A DNA stretch of 14,079 nt from RYN-433 sp036558265. Lineage in GTDB: Bacteria > Planctomycetota > Phycisphaerae > Tepidisphaerales > Tepidisphaeraceae. The position numbers and the translations under genes were made by a program. Each line of letters opens with the position of its first letter. The first letter of the stretch is position 1. The notes beneath the pieces are model-generated. The model ran no database searches. It was not told the DNA's origin and was given only the letters and a program-made list of their open reading frames with translations. Location: assembly GCA_036558265.1 (NCBI GenBank), contig DATBFY010000566.1, positions 1 to 14,079 on the forward strand. Direction: 5' to 3'. Positions 8,501 to 14,079 of the stretch are shown here, piece after piece.

Positions 8501-9022
8501 GAAGCCGACGAACGCGGTGCCGCCGTCGTTGGCGCGGGTGGGGAGCTGGAGGATGTCGTAGGGGCCTGCGCCATCGGGGCTCTGGTCGCCGTTTTTCGCG
8601 ATGACGTTGAAACTTCCGGTGTTATTCGCGTCCCAGGTGCGGACGAAGAACGCCGGGCTCGCGCCGGTCACGCGGTCGCGCGAGACGACCTGGTCGTCGT
8701 TGGCGATCTGCGCCAGGTCATAGACCCGCGTCGCCGAGGGGAACGGAAAGCTGACCGTCCTGGGCGCGGTGCGGCCGTCGGCGGTGAGGATCGTGGTTCC
8801 GGTCGCGACGCTGGCGACGAACGCGGCACGGCCGTTGTCATTTCCCGAGGTCTCGAAATTGATCGCGGTGATCGTGTCGCCGCTCGCGGTCGCCTGACCC
8901 GTTTGCGCCAGCACCTGGTAATCGTAAAAGGCGCTCAGGAGCAGGCGTCGCTCCAGTCGTTCGGAAGTCGACGCGCGTAAGTTTCCCTTTGGCCGCCGCC
9001 GCATACGCAATTGAGAATGCAT
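5549..9022 (-). CDS. Secreted metzincin-type zinc metalloprotease with Ig-like and dockerin-type domains
   Basis: This gene is complete, 1157 residues. ATG 9022 is chosen because a near-perfect Shine-Dalgarno sequence lies seven bases before it. Domain order: a basic N-terminus with LERRLLLSA (23-31), the planctomycete extracellular motif; repeats resembling the NxxGxxAF family (NDNGRAAF, NDGGTAFV), up to about 450; Asp-rich calcium-type loops (DTDSDGLFDHWE, DIDRDGTPDLNL, then HKDLFLEIDW; 455-504); and the protease domain. There the zinc site HEFGHTLSLLH gives His721, Glu722, His725 and His731, with a Met-turn at Met757 (PNYRSLMNYAYQ). Metzincins usually have Gly where Ser728 stands. Two Ig-like domains follow (about 842-935 and 945-1055, the second SbsA-like), then two dockerin-type calcium loops (1056-1111) and a Pro/Ala/Lys-rich tail of 46 residues. 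The inferred role is extracellular or surface protein cleavage. No cohesin gene is nearby, so the dockerin partner is unknown. Confidence 0.93.
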   Translation of the reverse strand: MHSQLRMRRRPKGNLRASTSERLERRLLLSAFYDYQVLAQTGQATASGDTITAINFETSGNDNGRAAFVASVATGTTILTADGRTAPRTVSFPFPSATRVYDLAQIANDDQVVSRDRVTGASPAFFVRTWDANNTGSFNVIAKNGDQSPDGAGPYDILQLPTRANDGGTAFVGFIGSTSSLYYYRGNTHSTLGIVSGGGLRPMAGDGGRVVMRNGNSGAQSIMLYTAGGATQTLADPAHFSAVSQAGISDDGTVVAFAGNSIADGKGIFLSYLDGASFTTPVKVAGFPNELGYDSAGNGLFLNDFDFSDTTATFSDRVGVDHVAGGPAGIQGDTILLSFIATPNAASRDNPHLAGTPLLFSAKQGLWTMKVIPDKPLSGAGAIHFNRRTSPVPVVQVDDMIAGQAVTGVSIFDPIATAAKDPAGNVRATVNPTDHYVVFRAATAAGAEVVRAAQFDTDSDGLFDHWEKAGGGVDIDRDGTPDLNLSAMGAKVDHKDLFLEIDWLKPDAPTHRNFAPQPQALSTFAAMFANDPLTNPDGTTGVTVHIDGGGGAGLSLNMGTGSLQGGDLIAQAGTGNHIHVLYMGNADPVAANPGLFDRQGRPLVSRSFEDVKRNFFSTTDKDSRELVFRYAVFADAYGIDTSGGAARLDPSTGIAESPYFDGTLDGAGNPVDFRSATGNDLIVSLQGSRSFSGGRLSVPLGGPPATVAEPVGFIQAQTLAHEFGHTLSLLHGGFDMTTSGPPTPGTPAAKPNYRSLMNYAYQLDPDPTGALVRDYSRAGDAVFNDYSIIDLGFAENFSAVGNTLNPISRFGAVGGALPPSRDVDFTLDQIEARQGPLDDQAPSVAITSPTDNSPVPVNSPLTVNLTATDNIGVTSVTVSFDADGDGTISPDETVTATPTGNGTYQATFPNVTGPAGGRTIVATAADAATFTDSQSVPVNVTTGVQPPPKVVVSAFHFDGLPHTLSFTFSQDVRASLTPGDFFIRKTDGSGPITPAAVTYDDASNTATITFPSGATPDGRYVVTLSSAGIATSGGLNLDGDGNGTPGPDFDFGFFFLAGDANHDATVDFNDLVRLAQNYNTAGGRTFDQGDFNYDGNVDFNDLVILAQRYNTNLPVAAPPATAAATGTHKQNPLFSTTPVRPVAKPRPAKSPAHRGAK

Positions 9023-9029
9023 GGCTACG

Positions 9030-9038
9030 TCACCTCCT
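9030..9038 (-). promoter_or_regulatory. Strong Shine-Dalgarno deciding the start at 9022
   Basis: On the minus strand AGGAGGTGA, a full anti-16S match, lies seven bases before ATG 9022. This excludes the in-frame ATG at 9142, whose extra 40 codons run through the palindromic element. Confidence 0.85.
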
Positions 9039-9075
9039 GGGTTGCTCTGCCGAAACGCGCGTTGAACCGCAGTGA

Positions 9076-9187
9076 CGTCATCCTGACAATGAGGAGGCTC
9101 TGCCGACGAAGGATCCGGCCGCGAGGGAAAGCGACCGATCATTCTGAAACAAGATCTTTCGGTCGTTGAAACTCCCTCAGGATGACG
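9076..9187. repeat. Palindromic intergenic element (REP/MITE-like)
   Basis: The ends are a perfect 11-base inverted repeat, CGTCATCCTGA (9076-9086) and TCAGGATGACG (9177-9187). Inside, the arms stay similar but gapped: each runs through a GA-rich stretch and a GACGAAGGATCC or GACCGAAAGATCT end (9116 and 9152). An inner inverted repeat CGACCGA/TCGGTCG (9132-9138, 9159-9165) allows a second hairpin, and a TCATTCTGA near 9139-9148 resembles another arm start. There is no coding sequence and no clear target duplication. The element fills most of the 198-base gap between the two protease genes. It resembles dispersed intergenic palindromes of other bacteria, but copies elsewhere in this genome cannot be seen. 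In the transcript it would fold into a long stem-loop. Confidence 0.75.
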
Positions 9188-9220
9188 GTCTGGCGAAAAC
9201 CTCAGCGGACAACTTTTAAG

Positions 9221-12200
9221 TCACCTCAACAACTCGCGCGAGTCATCGTTCGGACGCATGTCGACATCCATTGGTTGCGCCGGCGAGGCTGGCGGCGCGA
9301 TGGGGGTTCGGTTGAACAGGGCCGATCGCGCCCCATTTACGGCGGCCGAGAAGGGCCTCCTCGATGTCGATGCCGGCAGTGGCTGGAGGCGCATTGCGCG
9401 TCCGGCGAATGGGGCGATCGCCTTCTTGACCGGAGCGGGACGAGCGGCGGCCGTCTTCGTCGCCGGCTTGGTCGTCGATGTGATGCCGTTGCTCGCCGGC
9501 TGCGATGGTGTCGTGCGTTCCGGCGCCAGCGACACCGCCGCCGAGACGCCGACCGGTCGCTCCGACGCCATCGAGACACCCGCCGACACTCCCACGGGCG
9601 CCGCGGCGCCCGTGGAATCGCCGTTGAGCGTCACGGCGTGCGGGCTGGGCGACGATGGATCGTTGTGCCACCAGCGCAGGTAGGCGAGGAACCGCCCCGC
9701 GGTCGCGGGCATCCCGTCGATGCGGATCTGCTTGCTCTGCCCGGCCGCGAGGATGAACCCGGTGTTGCCGGCCGGATCGCCGACGACCTGGAAGCTGAAC
9801 GTCGCGGCGTCGGGGCCGACGATCTGGAGCGACGCGATGGTCAGCGCGCGCTCGCCCGTGTTGCGGATCGTGACGACGACCGGCGCGAAGGGCTGCGACG
9901 CCGGGCCGCTGAAAACGGCCTGGTCGTCGTTCGCCGTGCCGCTTGACTCCTCGACCACCATGTGCGGCGGAGCGAGCACGTGCAGGGTGTGGCCCATGTT
10001 CACGTTGACGATCGAGAGGTCGGCGGCGTCCACCGCGTTGGTGTCGTTAATGTCGGAATTGGCGTCGTAACCGGCTTGACCCTTGGCCAGGTCGAGCGAT
10101 TTGCGGACAGCCAGGAGATCCAGCGCCGTCACGCGCTGGTCGGCGTCCACGTCGCCGGCCAGCTTGAAGAAGGGGATCGACACGAACTTGCCCGAGCCGC
10201 CGTCGCCCAGGCCGTCGTTATCGACGTCGAGCGCGTTGCCGGCGATGTCGGTCAAGCCGTCGGGCAGGATGCGCAGCTCGTAATCGCCGTCGGGCATCGC
10301 GACGTTCTTCAAGTTGACCAGCGCCGCGTGGGTCGTCGGATCGACGCTGACGATCGCGCCCGCGAGCGGGACCACTTCCGAGCCGTTGCGGATCAGGCGC
10401 AGGTCGTCGGTGCCGAAGGCCGGGCCCACGTTCTCATCAAAGCCGAACTGGATGCGGAAGACGGCCGACCGCTGCACGTTGCCGTCGTTGATTACGACCG
10501 GCGGCGTAAAGCGCGGCGGGCGCGTATCGAGCGTGAACGTCAGGATGAAGTCGTCCGAGTGCGTGCCGGCCTGGTCGGTGGCGCGAAGGACCAGCGTGTG
10601 CGGTCCGTCCACCAGCGACGAGCCCTTCACCTGCTCCAGCAGCGATTTCAGCAGCGTGAACTGCTGGTTTACTGCGCCCAGGCTCGAGGTGATGTCGAAG
10701 AACGCGCCGCCGTCGAGGGAGGCTTCGAGCAGGGTGATCGCCAGGTCGGAGGCGACGCCGCCGGCGATCGTCGCGATCGACGTGATGCGGTCGGTGGCGC
10801 TCGTGCCCGTGTCCTGCGCCAAGGCCGCCGTCACCGACGGACCCGTGGTTCGGGTGACGGTGATCGACGTCTGGCCAGCGTTGCCGGCCGCGTCCGTCGT
10901 CCGCGCCGTGAAGAGGTTCGCGCCCGCGTTGAGCGGGACGCCGGCGAAGGAGAACGTGCCGTCGGTGCCAGCCGTGACCGTGGCGCCGGTCTGGTCGAGC
11001 GTCACGACCAGGCCCGGCTCGGTGACGCCGTTGAGCGTGACGACGGCTGCCGTCGTCTTCAGGTCGCCCGGGACGCCGGTGTCGGACGCCGGGTCGAGCG
11101 CCAGTTGCACGGGTGGCGGGATGGTATCGAGGGTGACGACCAGCGAACGGTCAGTCGAGCCGGATGAGTTGGTCGCCCTGAAGCGCAGCGTGTTGGTGCC
11201 CTCCTTCAGCACCACGCCAGTAAACGTGAACGCGCCCGATACATTGGCGGTGGCGGTGCCGTCGTCGAACCCGTCGCCGTCGATATCGAGCAGCACGGTC
11301 TGGTTCGGGTCCGACAGTCCGGTGATCGTCACGGGTGTGATGTTGGTGAGGCTGTCTCCCTTGGCGGCAGAATCGGACGCCGGATCGAGTGCCACGGACA
11401 GGCTCGGCGGCGCGCCGGCGCCCACCAGCGTTACGTCATCCACGCTCACGCTCGATCCGTCCGTGCCGAACCCGAGCAGGTCGAAATAAAGCGTGACCGG
11501 CGTGCCCGCGGTGACGCCACTCAAGTCCACCTCGACCGCCAGCGGCCCGTTGAGCACGAGCGAGGAACCCGAAACGGTCAGCCCGCCGATCGACACGCCC
11601 GGCGCGAAGAACGTCTGCCCGCCGAACTGGATGTTCAGCAGGGCGTCGGTTCCGGACAACCCGCCGACCACGCCGGCGACCGGGGTGCCGGTCTGGGCAT
11701 CGAGCAGGGCGACTTCGAACGCGTCGGGCGGCGCGCCGGCGCCGTTATCGACCAGGTGCGGATCGGTGATCGTGAACCGCAACTTGGTCACGCCCGCCGG
11801 GACGACAAAGCTCTGCGAGAACCCGCCGAAGAACGACCCGCCCTCGCCGATGACGGCCTGGCCGGCGGCGTTGACGGCGGCGTTGCCGCGCGCGGTCCAA
11901 CCGAAGCCGGGATCGGTCGCATCGGCGATCGCGAAATCGCCGTTGACCAAGCTGCCTTGGGGCGCGGCTGGGCCTTGCAGAATCGTGGGCTGCGGGGCCT
12001 TCTCCTTTGCGATGACTGTGCCGGCCGATACGCCCGCCGGGGTGGAAGCGTGAACGCCGCGCGCGATGACGACGGGACTCGACACCGGCCCGGAGGTTGG
12101 TGCAGGCGACGGGCGCACGCCGCCCGCGAGAACCGCGGGCGACGACACGCCGCCGCTGTTCCCGACCGGAGACGGCGAGGCCGGCGGGGGTGGCGGCGGC

Positions 12201-14079
12201 GCCGGGGCGACGTTTGACGGGATGTTCAGATCCCACCCCATGTCTTCCAGGATTCCGCGCTCCACCTGGACGAGCGTCAACGTGAACGGCTGGGTCAACG
12301 TCGGGCTCATGATCAGGTTCGGGAACGTGTTCTCGTCCAGGTGCGACGGGTTTCTTGCCAAGGAGAAGTTCGGGGCGCGTGCCGCCATTTCGATGATCGG
12401 TCGTGTGCCACCGTTGGCGGCTACACCCTTGGGCCCGCTCCACTGCGGGTTCACGTTCAGTACGCTCGTCAACCGGTCGGCGTCGGATAGGCTTGTCAGA
12501 AGCGTGCCCGATGGGCTCACCAGGAACGTGTCCCAGATCGTCGCGCCCGCGCCGTAGCTGCCATCACTCGCGATCGCCGAATCGAAACCCAGGCCGTGCC
12601 CGATCTCGTGGACGATCGCCTCGAGCAGTGAATTTGAATTCGGGGGCAGGTTCGTATTGGTCTCGATGTCCAGTCCGTAATAAAAGTGCTCGAGGTTATT
12701 GACCGTGATCCCGATCTCGGGATCCGCGCCATTCTGATCCGAGCCGCTCAGGTGGTTCGCCAGCGTGATCGGGTAGCGGGCGCTGACCGGCGTACTGCGC
12801 GAGACGTCCGACGTCGCGGCGGCGGAGGCAAGCGTGGCGCCCGTCTGCGCCTGATACTCGACCTGCGACGTGAGCGTCTCGCCGGAGAACTTCGCCTTGA
12901 GCGCCGCCGACCACACGCCGCCCGCGTACTGCAGGTCGTCGCGAACGTCCCCGGCGAGCACCGGGTTGTGGAACGACGGCAGCCTCGGGTCAAATCCGGG
13001 GTCCTCGGGCTTGGGACCCGTGTAATCGAAGCGGAAGGTGATCCCGTCGGTCACGTTGAACGTCTGACCGAACGCGGACGCCAGCGCGTTGCCCGCCACG
13101 TCCTTCACGCTCGTGTCGATCGCGATCGAGTATTGTCCGAACCGTCCCGCCCCCGCGCCCGGCGGGAAGAGCACGTCGTAGGCCGTGTCACCGATCCGGT
13201 TGACCGTCGCGTTCAGGCGATTGCCGGCGGCGTCGGTCACCGTGAGCGACGAGGCCGCGAAGCTCGCCGCGTCGATCGACTCGTTGAAGTTCACCCGCAT
13301 CGTGTAGAACGCGCCTGTCACGTCCTGGTTGGTCAGCGTCCGCACCGGGATCGGCAGGACCTGCGGGCCCGTCGTGTCGACGTTGTCGAACTGGATGTTG
13401 TCGAGCCAGACCTCGCCCCGCACCACCGACGGGTTGTCCAGCTCGAAGCTGAGCTTGCCGACCTTCTGCTGCAGCGACGTCGGAATCTTGATCACGTGCT
13501 GCGACAAGCGGTAGGTGCGCTCGGTGATGTCGAAACTGCCGATCTGCTGCTTGACCCCGCCCTCCTCGATGAACACCTTGAGCTTCGTGCTGGCGTCGTC
13601 GGTCGCGACCGTCGAGTCGAAGCGCAGGAAGCTGAAGTTGTTGCTGATCCACATCGGGTTGTGAACCAGCTTGGGCTGGGCGAAGTTAATCCGAACGACG
13701 TGACCGTCGGTGAACGCCGCGCGGTTGGAGCCCACCACCGGCATGTGCACCAGCATCACCTGACCGATGTAGGATGAGCTGAACCCCGCGCCATTATCGA
13801 GCCCGTTGTGGAACGACCAGCCCGGAATGCCGTACTCCTGCTTCGGGAACCGCGTGAAGTCGAACTGGTTGTTTCCCTGGAACAGCGTCTTCGTCCCCAG
13901 TTCGAAGTCGCCGTTGAACACGCTCGCCACCGGCCGGGCCGCGATTCGGATGCCTCCCGTGACCGGAACCGTCTCGCCGCCGGCGTCGCTGAACGCCCAC
14001 CCGGTTCCGATCCCCTCGTTGCGCAGGAACGCCAGCGACGGCCCGTTCGTCTGCAGCGAGCTGTACCAGGGCTGCCGCG
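9221..14079 (-). CDS. Giant secreted leishmanolysin-like (M8-type) metalloprotease with Ig, dockerin and ASH-like domains (5' partial)
   Basis: The frame stays open to the window end, so GTG 13930 is not the start; 1618 residues are visible and the signal sequence is outside. In order: a beta-sandwich beginning NGDFELG (about 13920-13380); an SbsA-like Ig domain (to about 13030); and the protease domain (about 13050-12220). Its zinc site is HEIGHGLGFDS (HEIGH at 12596-12610), with no His or Asp at the usual third-ligand position. Another His (12341-12343, in HLDENTFP) comes 85 residues later, then IMSP with a Met-turn (12308-12310) and ILEDMGWDL. A late third His after an insertion is the leishmanolysin arrangement. 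Next come a Pro-rich linker with repeats (12215-11960), a second NGDF beta-sandwich (to 11430), three Ig-like domains and another SbsA-like one (11405-10155), dockerin-type loops (about 10170-9985), an ASH/choice-of-anchor-D-like domain (9960-9625) and a basic Pro/Ala tail. It is first in order of the two protease genes. Confidence 0.9.
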   Translation of the reverse strand, partial: RQPWYSSLQTNGPSLAFLRNEGIGTGWAFSDAGGETVPVTGGIRIAARPVASVFNGDFELGTKTLFQGNNQFDFTRFPKQEYGIPGWSFHNGLDNGAGFSSSYIGQVMLVHMPVVGSNRAAFTDGHVVRINFAQPKLVHNPMWISNNFSFLRFDSTVATDDASTKLKVFIEEGGVKQQIGSFDITERTYRLSQHVIKIPTSLQQKVGKLSFELDNPSVVRGEVWLDNIQFDNVDTTGPQVLPIPVRTLTNQDVTGAFYTMRVNFNESIDAASFAASSLTVTDAAGNRLNATVNRIGDTAYDVLFPPGAGAGRFGQYSIAIDTSVKDVAGNALASAFGQTFNVTDGITFRFDYTGPKPEDPGFDPRLPSFHNPVLAGDVRDDLQYAGGVWSAALKAKFSGETLTSQVEYQAQTGATLASAAATSDVSRSTPVSARYPITLANHLSGSDQNGADPEIGITVNNLEHFYYGLDIETNTNLPPNSNSLLEAIVHEIGHGLGFDSAIASDGSYGAGATIWDTFLVSPSGTLLTSLSDADRLTSVLNVNPQWSGPKGVAANGGTRPIIEMAARAPNFSLARNPSHLDENTFPNLIMSPTLTQPFTLTLVQVERGILEDMGWDLNIPSNVAPAPPPPPPASPSPVGNSGGVSSPAVLAGGVRPSPAPTSGPVSSPVVIARGVHASTPAGVSAGTVIAKEKAPQPTILQGPAAPQGSLVNGDFAIADATDPGFGWTARGNAAVNAAGQAVIGEGGSFFGGFSQSFVVPAGVTKLRFTITDPHLVDNGAGAPPDAFEVALLDAQTGTPVAGVVGGLSGTDALLNIQFGGQTFFAPGVSIGGLTVSGSSLVLNGPLAVEVDLSGVTAGTPVTLYFDLLGFGTDGSSVSVDDVTLVGAGAPPSLSVALDPASDSAAKGDSLTNITPVTITGLSDPNQTVLLDIDGDGFDDGTATANVSGAFTFTGVVLKEGTNTLRFRATNSSGSTDRSLVVTLDTIPPPVQLALDPASDTGVPGDLKTTAAVVTLNGVTEPGLVVTLDQTGATVTAGTDGTFSFAGVPLNAGANLFTARTTDAAGNAGQTSITVTRTTGPSVTAALAQDTGTSATDRITSIATIAGGVASDLAITLLEASLDGGAFFDITSSLGAVNQQFTLLKSLLEQVKGSSLVDGPHTLVLRATDQAGTHSDDFILTFTLDTRPPRFTPPVVINDGNVQRSAVFRIQFGFDENVGPAFGTDDLRLIRNGSEVVPLAGAIVSVDPTTHAALVNLKNVAMPDGDYELRILPDGLTDIAGNALDVDNDGLGDGGSGKFVSIPFFKLAGDVDADQRVTALDLLAVRKSLDLAKGQAGYDANSDINDTNAVDAADLSIVNVNMGHTLHVLAPPHMVVEESSGTANDDQAVFSGPASQPFAPVVVTIRNTGERALTIASLQIVGPDAATFSFQVVGDPAGNTGFILAAGQSKQIRIDGMPATAGRFLAYLRWWHNDPSSPSPHAVTLNGDSTGAAAPVGVSAGVSMASERPVGVSAAVSLAPERTTPSQPASNGITSTTKPATKTAAARPAPVKKAIAPFAGRAMRLQPLPASTSRRPFSAAVNGARSALFNRTPIAPPASPAQPMDVDMRPNDDSRELLR
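9515..9598 (-). repeat. Two tandem 14-residue repeats in the tail of the M8-like protein
   Basis: PVGVSAGVSMASER is followed directly by PVGVSAAVSLAPER: 11 of 14 residues are identical. The DNA copies differ at many third codon positions, so selection seems to hold the peptide rather than this being a fresh duplication. Confidence 0.85.
11999..12154 (-). repeat. Degenerate GVS repeats in the Pro-rich linker
   Basis: Three spaced copies lie in the linker after the protease domain: GGVSSPAVLAGGV (about 12154-12116), GPVSSPVVIARGV (about 12091-12053) and PAGVSAGTVIAKEK (12040-11999). They share the form GVS[SA]xxV[LI]Ax with the tail repeats at 9515-9598. Confidence 0.6.

Noticed and set aside
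6830..8980. 716-codon open frame on the plus strand
   Set aside because: It lies antisense inside the metalloprotease gene and is rich in Gly, Val, Asp, Arg and Ala with no recognisable motif, as expected for a shadow frame in GC-rich coding DNA.
9023..9142. N-terminal extension of the 5549 gene to ATG 9142
   Set aside because: It would pass through the palindromic element and ignore the strong Shine-Dalgarno sequence at 9030-9038.
9962..13777. Plus-strand open frames of about 360-400 codons (9962-11167, 10314-11489, 12686-13777)
   Set aside because: All lie over the M8-like protease gene, whose frame shows clear domains; these have biased shadow composition.
13928..13930. GTG as the start of the M8-like protease gene
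   Set aside because: The frame continues upstream to the window end with normal protein-like sequence, and no ribosome binding site precedes the GTG.

Overview
The window looks like chromosomal DNA of a GC-rich member of the Planctomycetota, plausibly class Phycisphaerae. Three features point there. First, a secreted protein starts with a basic N-terminus followed by LERRLLLSA, the planctomycete extracellular N-terminal motif. Second, two giant secreted proteins end in a module of an SbsA-like Ig domain plus dockerin-type calcium loops (for example GDANHDATVDFNDL). Third, a kinase-like domain is joined through one membrane helix to an FGE/SUMF1-type domain. No RNA gene, CRISPR array, transposase or phage gene is visible, and no stretch over 300 bases lacks a gene.

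Layout. Positions 1-4164 (+) hold the 3' part of a membrane protein with a degenerate kinase fold inside the cell and a helical stalk and FGE-like domain outside. Its 3' end overlaps by 135 bases a convergent small gene for a secreted protein (4030-4488, -). Two small plus-strand genes of unknown function follow (4662-4904 and 4990-5502). The rest is minus strand: a complete secreted metzincin-type metalloprotease (5549-9022) and, upstream of it, the 3' part of a second, even larger one (9221-14079). They are separated by 198 bases containing a 112-base palindromic element (9076-9187).

The two proteases belong to different metzincin subgroups. The downstream one has HEFGHTLSLLH and a Met-turn, preceded by NxxGxxAF-type repeats and a calcium-loop segment. 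The upstream one has HEIGHGLGF, an insertion, then a late His and a Met-turn, as in leishmanolysin (M8). Both carry Ig-like domains, dockerin-type repeats and a Pro/Ala/Arg-rich tail with a shared LFxxTP[VI]xP motif. The pair reads as an exported protein-degradation or surface-protein locus. The membrane pseudokinase at the other end has no demonstrable functional link to them. The outermost genes run off both window edges, so their N-termini cannot be described.
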